64,000 nucleotides of DNA from Alphaproteobacteria bacterium (GCA_020446675.1 JAGREE010000018.1:1-64000); one strand, 5' to 3'. Shown: positions 1-7,774, counted from the stretch's first letter. Notes: a model not told the origin generated them from the letters alone. Made by a program: numbers and translations.

Positions 1-211
1 GACACACCTCTGGTGGACCTGTTGTTGCGCCAGCAGCATTGCAGGGTAGCTATGTGTGGACAGGATAACCGCTGAAAGCATCTAAGCGGGAAACCCCCCT
101 CAAGATAAGTTCTCCCTTAAGAGCCGTGGAAGACCACCACGTTGATAGGCTGGATGTGGAAGTGCAGTAATGTATGAAGCTGACCAGTACTAATTACTCA
201 ATCGACTTGAA
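1..211 (+). rRNA. rrl: 23S ribosomal RNA, 3' end (partial)
   Basis: The first ~210 bases match the conserved 3' domain VI of bacterial 23S rRNA, including the helix-95 region (sarcin-ricin loop lies just outside) and the terminal segment GACCAGTACTAATTACTCAA that precedes the 3' end. The gene enters from outside the window, so only the 3' end is present. The exact end is set by comparison with known 23S termini and may be off by a few bases. Confidence 0.95.
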
Positions 212-408
212 ATCTCATCATGAACAGAGATTAGACTATAGCTCTGTTGATGCTCATATACACAAATTTTTGCCAATTATAATCCAAACCGAAGACCGCT
301 AGGTCTGAGGAACGACCCGACCGGGTCGCGCGCACTTTTGCGCGGTAGCCTAAGCGTAAGCGCCGGCGATTGAGGCAAACATAAATTAGACTTTCTTTAT
401 CTTTAGTT
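212..408 (+). other. 23S-5S internal transcribed spacer
   Basis: About 200 nt between the 23S end and the 5S start. It contains a GC-rich segment (about 293-372) with self-complementary stretches such as CGACCCGACCGGGTCG (314-329) and GCGCGCACTTTTGCGC (327-342), which are likely RNase III/RNase E processing stems. No coding potential is seen. Confidence 0.7.
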
Positions 409-526
409 GATCTGGTGGTTATAACAGGATTGTCCCACCCGGTCCCATCCCGAACCCGGAAGTGAAAGGTCCTTGTGCCGATGGTACTTCGTCCTAAGAC
501 GCGGAAGAGTAGGTCGCTGCCAGATC
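409..526 (+). rRNA. rrf: 5S ribosomal RNA
   Basis: A 118-nt segment with paired ends GATCTGG (409-415) and CCAGATC (520-526) forming helix I. It has the usual internal 5S landmarks: CCCACCCGGTCCCATCCCGA in the loop B/helix III part, GAAGTGAAA, and the GGTCGCTGCCAG end. Its position after 23S and before the initiator tRNA is the standard alphaproteobacterial rrn arrangement. Confidence 0.95.
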
Positions 527-568
527 TATTAAGGATAAAGAACCCTTCACAATCTCAAAAATCAAAGC

Positions 569-594
569 ACCGCCACCAAAATGGCGGTTTTTTT
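569..594 (+). terminator. Rho-independent terminator after 5S
   Basis: Hairpin ACCGCCA (569-575) / TGGCGGT (582-588) with a six-base loop, followed directly by a T run. It lies between the 5S gene and the tRNA, so the tRNA is either transcribed separately or by readthrough. Confidence 0.85.
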
Positions 595-627
595 GTTTAT
601 GGATAATAAAAATCAATATGCTATTAT

Positions 628-721
628 CCGGAAAATGGTCAGCCTTGAGCGCGGTTCATAGGAATGCTAAAAGCATTACCGGAAGCAAAATTAAAATGAC
701 GCGGGGCGGAGCATGCCCCAG
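628..721 (+). repeat. Repeat copy A upstream of tRNA-fMet
   Basis: This segment is nearly identical to 786-872, with a period of about 158-159 nt. It begins CCGGAAAATGGTCAGCC, contains the hairpin AATGCTAAAAGCATT (664-678), and ends with CGCGGGGCGGAGCA (700-713), which equals the first 14 bases of the tRNA-fMet except for one base. It therefore looks like a tandem duplication that took in the tRNA leader and the 5' edge of the tRNA gene. Confidence 0.85.
700..713 (+). pseudogene. 5' fragment of tRNA-fMet inside repeat copy A
   Basis: Bases 700-713 (CGCGGGGCGGAGCA) differ by one base from the first 14 bases of the intact tRNA at 859. The similarity then stops and the sequence continues into the GCCTTAACCTGTTAAGGC hairpin of the repeat. 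It cannot form a tRNA. Confidence 0.7.
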
Positions 722-785
722 CCTTAACCTGTTAAGGCGGCAAATAAATAAAACCGGGCTGGTCCCGGACAAGGCTCTAATCTCA
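719..785 (+). repeat. Inter-copy hairpin segment shared with 2791-2857
   Basis: This part of the repeat unit contains two perfect hairpins: GCCTTAACCTGTTAAGGC (721-738) and CCGGGCTGGTCCCGG (754-768). It recurs with few changes at 2797-2857, so it belongs to the same dispersed element as copies A and B. Confidence 0.8.
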
Positions 786-858
786 CCGGAAAATGGTGCA
801 GCCTTGAGCGCGCTTCATGGGAATGCGACAAGCATTACCGGAAGTAAAATTAAAATGA
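786..858 (+). repeat. Repeat copy B, leader of tRNA-fMet
   Basis: Second copy of the unit, reading CCGGAAAATGG, AGCCTTGAGCGCGCTTCATG, hairpin AATGCGACAAGCATT (823-837), and then AAAATTAAAATGA directly before the tRNA. It is the immediate leader of the functional initiator tRNA and may carry its promoter or processing signals. Confidence 0.8.
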
Positions 859-935
<77 letters not shown>

Positions 936-977
936 AAAACGATTAAACCCAGCCTCGTGCTGGGTTTTGTCGTTTTT
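936..977 (+). terminator. Terminator of tRNA-fMet
   Basis: Inner stem CCCAGC (948-953) / GCTGGG (959-964) is followed by TTTT. An outer stem AAAAACGA (936-943) / TCGTTTTT (970-977) extends it. It starts right after the CCA end. Confidence 0.85.
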
Positions 978-1089
978 AGATGCTGTGGGCTTGTGAATGG
1001 ACAAACTGGTTCGGCCGAAGCAAAGCGGAGGCAACGGAAGGAACAAAGCGACCAACCGTAAACCCAATAACCAAATCCAAAAACGATAT

Positions 1090-1117
1090 ACCACCCTAAA
1101 ACCAGGGGTGGTTTTTA
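1090..1117 (+). terminator. Second Rho-independent terminator after tRNA-fMet
   Basis: Stem ACCACCC (1090-1096) / GGGTGGT (1106-1112) followed by TTTT. The segment between the two terminators (978-1089) has no convincing gene. Confidence 0.7.
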
Positions 1118-1210
1118 TGCTTTAGTACGGGTAAAGTAAATATACATATATTCCATAGCCTCTTTAAATGGTAAAAATGAGTACAATAAATGAAATGGCA
1201 GAGTTGAGTG

Positions 1211-2752
1211 ATGAGCAAAAAAATACAGGACCAGAAACTTTTTGTCAGATTAGCCACCCTTGATGATGTCAATGGTATCTATGAGCTTTGCCGGAAAGTT
1301 TATCGAGCAAAGTGGTCCTACTCAAAAAAAATGATACGTTCACAGATTATCCATTTTCCCGAAGGACAGTTTGTTGCTGTCTTTAATGACCGGGTTGTTG
1401 GCTATGCGGCCACTTTTATTATTGACAGGAAAACGGCAACAAGCCCGCATACATGGAAAGAAATTACCGGCGGGGGCTATGCTTCGCGCCATGATCCTGA
1501 AGGGGATGTTCTTTATGGTATGGAGGTGTTTGTTGATTCTGATCTTCGTGGAATGAGGATTGGTCAGCGTCTTTATAATATGCGCAAAAAATTATGCGTA
1601 TCCCTGAATTTGCAGGGAATAGTTTTTGGCGGGAGGATCCCCGGCTATGCCAAAAAAGCAAAAACTGGCCTGTCTGTAGAGGAATATATTGAAGGGGTTG
1701 TCTCTAAAAAATTCAGAGATCCCGTGCTCGGGTTTCAAATCCGTAACGGGTTTGAACCCATTGGGATATTAAAAAACTATCTTGCGGATGATGAAGCCTC
1801 AAAAGGGTATGCCTCTCATATGTTCTGGGAAAATTCCCTGGCAGAAAATAAAAAAAATAAAAAACAGCGCGGGCGCGTTGAAGGGACTGTTCGCCTGGCC
1901 TGTGTGCAATTTCAGGTCAGGAAAGTTAATTCTTTTGAGGAATTCATGAAACAAGTGGAATATTTTGTCGATATTGCCTCTGATTATAAAGCTGATTTTG
2001 TTGTATTCCCCGAGCTTTACACGCTTGCATTGCTCTCTGCGGAAAATAAAAAACATACGCCTGAAGAGGCGATTATGTCCATCACCCAATATACCAAACC
2101 ATATGTTGAACGCATGAACCAAATGGCGATTTCCTACAATATCAATATTATTGGTGGCTCGCATCCCACTCTTGTTGAGGATAGGCTTAAAAATATTGCC
2201 TATATTTTCTTGCGCGGCGGCGAAGTGCATAAACAGGAGAAAATTCATCCAACGCCAAATGAACGCTATTGGTGGCATATGAAGGGGGGCAATGACCTTA
2301 ATGTTATACAAACGGATTGTGGACCAATTGGTGTTTTGATCTGTTACGATTCAGAATTTCCTGAATTGGCCAGGCATCTTGCGGATCAGGGCGCGCTGAT
2401 CCTTTTTGTTCCGTTTTGCACCGATGAACGTCAGGGATATCTGCGGGTTAGATATTGTTCCCAGGCGCGGGCGGTTGAAAACCAGTTTTATGTGGCAACA
2501 GCAGGGGTAATCGGCAATATACCTGATGTTGAAAATATGGATATTCATTATGCGTCAAGCCATATCATGACCCCCTGTGATTTCCCCTTCGCGCGGGACG
2601 GTATCGCAGCAGAAGCCCCGGAAAATACAGAAACAATTATCTTTGCAGATTTAAATCTTAATGACCTTTATCTGGCCCGTAAATCGGGATCTGTTCAAAA
2701 TTTAAAGGACCGCAGATTTGATCTTTATGAAGTGAAATGGCGGGATAAATAA
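1211..2752 (+). CDS. GNAT acetyltransferase / carbon-nitrogen hydrolase fusion
   Basis: A two-domain protein of 513 aa. Residues ~10-200 form a GNAT N-acetyltransferase domain, with the acetyl-CoA loop region around DLRGMRIGQRLYN. Residues ~226-510 form a nitrilase-superfamily amidase with the full catalytic triad: Glu in VFPEL (~268), Lys in QEKIHP (~344) and Cys in LICYDSEFPE (~378). This fusion is a known but functionally uncharacterised family; the natural substrate is not known. A GTG (1208) directly precedes the ATG at 1211, and TGA (1205) lies just upstream in frame, so the start is one of these two. The gene stands alone between the tRNA region and repeat copy C. Confidence 0.9.
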   Translation: MSKKIQDQKLFVRLATLDDVNGIYELCRKVYRAKWSYSKKMIRSQIIHFPEGQFVAVFNDRVVGYAATFIIDRKTATSPHTWKEITGGGYASRHDPEGDVLYGMEVFVDSDLRGMRIGQRLYNMRKKLCVSLNLQGIVFGGRIPGYAKKAKTGLSVEEYIEGVVSKKFRDPVLGFQIRNGFEPIGILKNYLADDEASKGYASHMFWENSLAENKKNKKQRGRVEGTVRLACVQFQVRKVNSFEEFMKQVEYFVDIASDYKADFVVFPELYTLALLSAENKKHTPEEAIMSITQYTKPYVERMNQMAISYNINIIGGSHPTLVEDRLKNIAYIFLRGGEVHKQEKIHPTPNERYWWHMKGGNDLNVIQTDCGPIGVLICYDSEFPELARHLADQGALILFVPFCTDERQGYLRVRYCSQARAVENQFYVATAGVIGNIPDVENMDIHYASSHIMTPCDFPFARDGIAAEAPENTETIIFADLNLNDLYLARKSGSVQNLKDRRFDLYEVKWRDK

Positions 2753-2784
2753 TTTTCTTTTGCTAAATTAAATGCCAAGATCAT

Positions 2785-2916
2785 GGAGTATGCACCAGCC
2801 TTAACCTGTTAAGGCGGCAAATAAATAAAACCGGCCTAGTCCCGGACAAGGCTCTAATCTCACCGGAAAATGGTCAGCCATGAGCGCGCTTCATGGGAAT
2901 GCTACAAGCATTACCG
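2785..2916 (+). repeat. Dispersed repeat copy C
   Basis: This segment repeats 711-839 in order: GGAGTATGCACCAGCC, hairpin GCCTTAACCTGTTAAGGC, CCGGCCTAGTCCCGG, CAAGGCTCTAATCTCACCGG, then TGAGCGCGCTTCATGGGAAT and hairpin AATGCTACAAGCATT. It stops where copies A and B continue into GGAAG and the tRNA, and runs straight into a long terminator hairpin. No tRNA follows it. Confidence 0.85.
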
Positions 2917-2918
2917 CA

Positions 2919-2964
2919 ATCAATAAAAAACCCTGACCCTTGAGGTCGGGGTTTTTTATTGATT
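2919..2964. terminator. Long bidirectional terminator hairpin
   Basis: Arms ATCAATAAAAAACCCTGACC (2919-2938) and GGTCGGGGTTTTTTATTGAT (2944/5-2964) form a 20-bp stem with one G-T pair and a five-base loop. A and T runs flank the core, so it can end transcription in both directions. Confidence 0.85.
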
Positions 2965-3200
2965 ATGTGGTCGTTCGATTTTAAGCCGCAATATTATGCA
3001 TAAAGCATAATTTGCAAGGTTCGGCCATATGCAACGGAGAGAGCAATGCGATCGACGGTAATTCAAACAACAAAAGCCAAAAAATAAAATGCCGGTCTTA
3101 TTAAACCGAAATTTAAGGTTTAATTAGTAATATTATGAAAAATATAAAACAGGATTTTCGGAATTTACGTTTGCAGAAAACTTCGTGAAAGAACAATAAA
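2965..3200. other. Intergenic stretch, no gene seen
   Basis: Holds a palindrome ATTATGCATAAAGCATAAT (2992-3010) and the phrase GGTTCGGCC...GCAACGGAG...GCGATCGACGGTAA (3018-3062). That phrase resembles 1004-1060 downstream of the tRNA, which suggests that the segments after copy B and copy C are also distantly related. No open frame of note. Confidence 0.4.
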
Positions 3201-3830
3201 ATGTATGCAAAAGGTAAACTGACCAGCTGGAATGATGATAAGGGGTTCGGGTTTATAACGCCGTTTAATGGTGGCAAGCAGATATTTATTCATGCTACCG
3301 GTTTTTATTACCGCAATAAAAGACCTGAAGTGAATCAGATTGTAACCTATAGTACTTCGGTTGATAAAAAGGGACGTGTCTGTGCAATTGAGGCGGCATT
3401 TAATGAAGCGCCTGAAGCGAAGAGAAGTCCTGTGAAAATGAATGCAGCATTGTTTATTTTGGCGGTATTTTTCATTTTTTTTGTTGGGTTTATGGGCGTG
3501 ATATCTGACCTGCCGATTTATGTATTTTGTTATTATATTGTCTTGAGTGGGGTGACTTTTATTGTTTACGGTGCGGATAAGGTATCTGCGCAGAACGATC
3601 AGCATAGAACACCCGAAAAGAGACTGCATTTTCTTTCCCTCATTGGTGGGTGGCCTGGTGCACTGCTTGCCCAGCAGAAATTTCGCCATAAAACAATAAA
3701 AGTCCCTTTTTTACTGACTTATTGGGTAACGGTCATCGTTAATTGTGCAGGCTTTGTGTGGCTTCTGACGCCGCGAGGCTCAGCAATGCTAAAAATGATT
3801 ATTTCAACTTTATCCGGATATTTTTTATAA
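3201..3830 (+). CDS. Cold-shock domain / DUF1294 membrane protein
   Basis: A 209-aa protein. Residues 1-67 form a cold-shock (CSD) nucleic-acid-binding domain with RNP1-like KGFGFITP and RNP2-like IFIHATGF. The rest is a DUF1294 membrane domain with four likely spans, including the typical YGADKVSAQ...RTPEKRLHFLSLIGGWPGA region. Fusions of CSD to DUF1294 are a known architecture with unknown role; an RNA-responsive membrane function is only inference. No operon partner. Confidence 0.9.
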   Translation: MYAKGKLTSWNDDKGFGFITPFNGGKQIFIHATGFYYRNKRPEVNQIVTYSTSVDKKGRVCAIEAAFNEAPEAKRSPVKMNAALFILAVFFIFFVGFMGVISDLPIYVFCYYIVLSGVTFIVYGADKVSAQNDQHRTPEKRLHFLSLIGGWPGALLAQQKFRHKTIKVPFLLTYWVTVIVNCAGFVWLLTPRGSAMLKMIISTLSGYFL

Positions 3831-3943
3831 AACTTATTTTGGAAATCTAATAAATAAATTGCTCCAGATGTCCTTACCGTTAATGCAAGTTCCGGAAATA
3901 AAATTCAAGAACTTTTATAGGTTGTTTGTTTTTGTAGAAATAA

Positions 3944-3979
3944 GCTTTGGTCCTTTGGGGGAGCAATAAGGACCAAAGC
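3944..3979 (-). terminator. Hairpin downstream of the AhpD-like gene
   Basis: Perfect 12-bp stem GCTTTGGTCCTT (3944-3955) / AAGGACCAAAGC (3968-3979). On the minus strand it is followed by a short T-rich tail, consistent with termination of the gene at 4028-4582. Confidence 0.6.
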
Positions 3980-4027
3980 CTGAAACCGCAAATGCTAAGA
4001 AAGTTTGTGCTTTCTGAACAAATTCGT

Positions 4028-4582
4028 TTATGCCGCTTTTTGTGCGTTATCAATATCAACTTTTGGAAAGTCAATTTCGGTTTTGAAAGCTTCATTAAAA
4101 TAGTTTGTAAAGGTATTCAATGCGACATGAGCCAGAATTTCAATAAGTTGTTCATCATCAAATCCTTCGTTACGAACAGATTGAATGTCGGATTCACTGA
4201 CGGTACCGCGTGCATCAATAAGTTTTCGTGCAAAGTTAAGCGCGGACTGTGTTTTGGCGTCTGAAGAATGGCCAGAAAGATTTGAGGTCAGCTCTTCTTT
4301 TTTAATGCCGGCTTTATCGCCAAGATATGTATGCGCAGACGCGCAATAACCACACCCATTGGCACCAGCGGTCACCAGTGCAATTTGTTCTCTTAATTGT
4401 GGTGTAAGTTTGCCGCCACTCAAGGCGCCATTGAAATTTAAGTAACCTTCCAACACGGATGGGGCATTTGCCATTGTTGTGAAGATATTTGGAGTAGCCC
4501 CCATCGCCTTTTTGACAGCAGTCAGAAGCTCTTTTGATTTTCCTTGTGCCTGGTCAATGTTAATCGGGTTTAATCTTGTCAT
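4028..4582 (-). CDS. Carboxymuconolactone decarboxylase / AhpD-family protein
   Basis: A 184-aa cytoplasmic protein of the AhpD-like superfamily. The EX11CX2CX3H core is complete: Glu65, Cys77, Cys80 and His84 (GCGYCASAH). Such proteins act as thiol peroxidase or reductase partners. A good ribosome site (AAGGA) precedes the ATG. It faces the TetR gene at 4805, and a perfect TAAAC-N6-GTTTA operator lies 31 nt upstream of its start, so it is almost certainly the TetR target. Confidence 0.9.
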   Translation of the reverse strand: MTRLNPINIDQAQGKSKELLTAVKKAMGATPNIFTTMANAPSVLEGYLNFNGALSGGKLTPQLREQIALVTAGANGCGYCASAHTYLGDKAGIKKEELTSNLSGHSSDAKTQSALNFARKLIDARGTVSESDIQSVRNEGFDDEQLIEILAHVALNTFTNYFNEAFKTEIDFPKVDIDNAQKAA

Positions 4583-4612
4583 TTTAATTTTCCTTTGTTT
4601 GGTTTAAGACAG

Positions 4613-4644
4613 TTTATAAGTAAACAGATCGGTTTACTTATAAA
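4613..4644. promoter_or_regulatory. TetR operator 1 (13-bp inverted repeat)
   Basis: Perfect arms TTTATAAGTAAAC (4613-4625) and GTTTACTTATAAA (4632-4644) around a six-base centre AGATCG. It sits in the promoter region of the AhpD-like gene. The core TAAAC-N6-GTTTA is repeated at 4774-4789. Confidence 0.85.
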
Positions 4645-4773
4645 GCTATTTATGGCGATTCTCATTAAACGTCAATAGGGAATCTGAAATAAAGTGAGAT
4701 TATTTTTATTGTTTTATAATAAGTTATTGAAAAACTTAGACTTGCAAAGACCTGAAATTATGATATATTAATG

Positions 4774-4789
4774 TAAACAATATAGTTTA
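4774..4789. promoter_or_regulatory. TetR operator 2
   Basis: TAAAC (4774-4778), six bases AATATA, GTTTA (4785-4789). This has the same core and spacing as operator 1, and the right flank TTATAA is also shared. It lies just upstream of the ribosome site of the TetR gene, which predicts autorepression. Confidence 0.75.
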
Positions 4790-4804
4790 TTATAAGAGGT
4801 TAAT

Positions 4805-5371
4805 GTGGCCAGACCGAGCAGGCGAGAGCATTTAATAGAAACTGCTATTACCTTGTTTTGTGAGCATGGTTATCATGCAACAGGAATAGATATGCTGCTG
4901 GATAAAGCAGGCGTTTCAAAGAAAACCATGTATCAGCATTTTCGATCAAAAGAAGAGCTGATATATGCGGCATTACGCCAATATGATGGTGTGTTTCGCA
5001 ATAATTTTATGAAAGCTGTTGAGGCAGCAGGAAAAACACCAGAGGAAAAATTGCTGGCTATTTTTGATGTTGCGCATACATGGTTTAACGATAACAAGTT
5101 TTTTGGCTGTATGTTTATCAATGCAATTGGCGAATATTCGGAGAAGGATTCCCCCATCCGCGAAATCAGCAGACAGTTCAAGCAGTTAATGTGGAATTAT
5201 GTTGCTGAATTGGCGAAAGACGCAAATGTTAAAGAACCTGAAAAGCTAGCGAATGAGCTAAGCCTGCTATTGGAGGGGGCCATTGTCACTGCGCAGGTAT
5301 CTCAAAAGCCGGAGGCCGCTGTTACCGCAAAAGAGATCGGAAAAAAACTCATTGATGATGCAATGGTTTAA
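4805..5371 (+). CDS. TetR/AcrR-family transcriptional repressor
   Basis: 188 aa. The N-terminal helix-turn-helix (residues ~8-55, with GVSKKTMYQHFRSKEEL) is typical TetR; the C-terminal part is the ligand-binding domain. GTG start at 4805, five bases after AAGAGG; the overlapping ATG at 4803 is in another frame. Two copies of one inverted repeat flank the gene and its divergent neighbour, so it likely represses both. The ligand is unknown; an electrophile or oxidant would fit an AhpD-like target (inference). Confidence 0.93.
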   Translation: MARPSRREHLIETAITLFCEHGYHATGIDMLLDKAGVSKKTMYQHFRSKEELIYAALRQYDGVFRNNFMKAVEAAGKTPEEKLLAIFDVAHTWFNDNKFFGCMFINAIGEYSEKDSPIREISRQFKQLMWNYVAELAKDANVKEPEKLANELSLLLEGAIVTAQVSQKPEAAVTAKEIGKKLIDDAMV

Positions 5372-5434
5372 TAATGGTCCAATTCTGAACACATGAATTC
5401 AAATAGATAGCCCCTTTTTAAAAAAGAATTTTTA

Positions 5435-5917
5435 ATGGATAAAATTGACTTCGTTCCGCTTTCCGGGATTTATGAAGAAGAAATAATTGACCTCATGAAC
5501 AACAGGGAGGTTGGTCAATATTTACCGCTTCTTGTTGGTGAATTCACCGCTGAAAGCTGCCGAGATTTTTTGAAAGCCAAAAAGCGGCTTTGGGATGATC
5601 ATGGCTTTGGTCCGTGGGCAATTCTTATTCACGGAGAGTTTGCCGGCTGGGGTGGTATCCAGCCAGAGCAGGGCGAAGCTGATTTTGGATTGGTGCTTCA
5701 TCCAAAATACTGGGGATGGGGACGAAAAATATTCAATAAAATTAAAGACCAGGCCTTTAATGAAATGGGGTTTATGTCAATCATCATTTTGCTTCCGCCA
5801 AACCGGCCTAATATCAATGCCGTAAAGCGTTTTGGATTTTTGGAAGATGGACAATTGACGATTGATGATCAAATTTTTTTGAGGTTTCGTCTAAATAAAC
5901 CTAAGTTCCATAAATGA
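5435..5917 (+). CDS. GNAT-family N-acetyltransferase (RimJ/RimL type)
   Basis: 160 aa with the RimJ/RimL-like GNAT layout: an N-terminal substrate arm, a WAILIHGEFAGWGGI beta-strand pair, the acetyl-CoA loop near GWGRKIFNKI, and the C-terminal NINAVKRFGF motif typical of the family. The substrate cannot be predicted. It stands alone 64 nt after the TetR gene with only a weak ribosome site. Confidence 0.8.
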   Translation: MDKIDFVPLSGIYEEEIIDLMNNREVGQYLPLLVGEFTAESCRDFLKAKKRLWDDHGFGPWAILIHGEFAGWGGIQPEQGEADFGLVLHPKYWGWGRKIFNKIKDQAFNEMGFMSIIILLPPNRPNINAVKRFGFLEDGQLTIDDQIFLRFRLNKPKFHK

Positions 5918-6218
5918 TTTAGTGGTGAGCTAGCCCGATCCAGATGGAAATGTTTTTTGGCCCAGAAAGCGAGGACGGTAGATACTCCTTTCGTGTTCAT
6001 ATCTTATTTGCAGTAATATTTAAATTATGCTGATCAAAGACTGCTTAGGACCCAAAGAGGACATTCGGAATTTCTATAACTTTCAAGAGTTTAGATTTAT
6101 AATTGTGATAATTATAGTACAGATGCATTACAAAAAATGGTTCGATTAGGCTTATCTAATTTATACAATCAAATAAAGAAGTTACAAATTAATCAACGAA
6201 AGACAAAACGTTAACGGA
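5918..6218. other. AT-rich intergenic stretch, no gene seen
   Basis: About 300 nt with no long frame. GACTGCTTAGGACCCAAAGA (6039-6058) followed by GGACATTCGG resembles, from memory, a short phrase seen in gene remnants of other proteobacteria. This is weak and may be chance. It marks the start of a visibly AT-richer stretch reaching to about 7700. Confidence 0.3.
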
Positions 6219-6509
6219 CTAATACTTGTCTTTTTCAGGTATATTTTCCGAAAACCCCTTCAGCATAAAGAAGAACGAGACTAAGAATGACGAGACGCAC
6301 ATTATTAAATAAAACCAAGCTTTAGTTGAATCGTAATAGTTTAAATAATTTTCTAGGGACAAAAATAAGCCAAGAATAAAAACTCCAAATGCTCGGGACC
6401 CGAAAAGTGTCCATTTATTTCTGGGAGTTTCTTTTTTTAATGTTTTGCCTAAAATTATGCGAAACATCCAGGCAAAAAGTGCGACGATCCATTCTTGTAA
6501 AAAGCCCAT
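6219..6509 (-). CDS. Small membrane protein of unknown function
   Basis: 96 aa with about three hydrophobic spans (residues ~5-22, ~40-56, ~64-84) and a polar C-terminus ending EKDKY. I do not recognise the family. Base composition is AT-rich compared with flanking metabolic genes. It lies on the same strand as the next unknown gene (6672-7529), 162 nt downstream of it. Confidence 0.55.
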   Translation of the reverse strand: MGFLQEWIVALFAWMFRIILGKTLKKETPRNKWTLFGSRAFGVFILGLFLSLENYLNYYDSTKAWFYLIMCVSSFLVSFFFMLKGFSENIPEKDKY

Positions 6510-6671
6510 TACTAATTCCCTTCTATGATTTGTGGTTAATCCATATAAATTTACGTTTTATTTTAATTGCACAATAAATATGCCGCAGCAAAAGGCAGGT
6601 TTTGTCCCGAAGAAGTCGCTCTAAAAATTAAAGATATAGCCTTTATCCTAAAGTCACAGTTAAGGTATTAT

Positions 6672-7529
6672 TTATTTAGAATTATCTTCTTTTAAAAATT
6701 CATCCCATTCTTTTTTTTGTTCTTTTTTGAATCTGGCATTATCTTTTTTAATTCTTTCTATTCTATCTGATACATTAACCAAGCGTTCAGCCATGTTCCA
6801 AAGTTGTTCGGGTGTTAACCGAGACTTTAGGTCATCAGAAATTTCAGTTTGTTTGGCGACAATTCTTTGATGGCGGGATACACAAAAGTCCTTATATGTA
6901 GGTATAAAAGTGGAAATATTTTTTAAGAGATCCTCATCATACCAGTCACGTTTTCCGGCATTTCCATTCCACCGTTCAATTGCGAAATAGCCATTTTTTA
7001 ATGGTTGAGTAATAGGGGAAACAGCGTTCCAGCCGCTTATATTATAACCGTCTGGGCACCCATTCCACCTGCAAATATCTGCTGAAAAACTAGTTGAATT
7101 CGTATGTTGAATTTCACCACGATCATTTTTGAAATAATGCAATATAGTATCGTCAATACTAGGTGTTGAATCATTGGCAAAAAGCATAAACTGATAACTG
7201 AAGACTTCAGAACATTCAGTAAAGGTTCTATTTTTGCACAATTTCTGAGATGTGATTATTAGCTTTGCTTGATATTTTATTTCGTCTCGCCAGAAATTAG
7301 TAAACCCTATTCCTTTAATAGAAGGTTCCGAAACATAATTTCCTACTGCTGTTTGTCGAAATTTCAAGTCAGATGTAGGAGAATAATTTGTGCAATCGAA
7401 TTGCCAATCTTGCCATCTAGAATTATTACTAATTTCTTGAGGATGAGCGGTCACTAAAAAACCAAAAATAAAGAAGAAGATCGAGGTAGTGGGGATGTTT
7501 TTTGAGGCTTTGTTAATTTTATTTTCCAT
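6672..7529 (-). CDS. Exported protein of unknown function
   Basis: 285 aa. Residues ~12-31 form a signal-peptide-like hydrophobic stretch ending near TAHPQE. The mature part has several cysteines (FDCTNY, KLCKNRTFTECSEVF, DICRWNGCPDG, DFCVSRH), which suggests disulfides in the periplasm. Residues ~225-285 are rich in Lys and Glu and probably helical or coiled coil, and resemble a lysozyme-inhibitor-like or DUF1311-type tail only loosely. Very AT-rich with many rare codons, so possibly acquired. No function assigned. Confidence 0.6.
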   Translation of the reverse strand: MENKINKASKNIPTTSIFFFIFGFLVTAHPQEISNNSRWQDWQFDCTNYSPTSDLKFRQTAVGNYVSEPSIKGIGFTNFWRDEIKYQAKLIITSQKLCKNRTFTECSEVFSYQFMLFANDSTPSIDDTILHYFKNDRGEIQHTNSTSFSADICRWNGCPDGYNISGWNAVSPITQPLKNGYFAIERWNGNAGKRDWYDEDLLKNISTFIPTYKDFCVSRHQRIVAKQTEISDDLKSRLTPEQLWNMAERLVNVSDRIERIKKDNARFKKEQKKEWDEFLKEDNSK

Positions 7530-7774
7530 ACTTTGATTACTTCAAATTTTTTTATGTGTCGCCTATCCGATTTTAAATAATTTGGTGCAAAATCGTCTTT
7601 AAAACAAATGCGGGTTTGACTTCTTCCGTTGTTTAATACTAAGCAATTTTATTGTGATGTTACAAGTATCATTATTTGTGAAAAATATTTTTCAATCATT
7701 TTTTCTGATTAGTACTATCTCCCACTCTCCAAAAAAGTTAATGATAAAGTAATGAATTTACCCAGGGGAGAGAC

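Noticed and set aside
5918..7700. Integrated mobile element
   Set aside because: AT-rich, but no transposase, integrase, terminal inverted repeat or target duplication could be seen.
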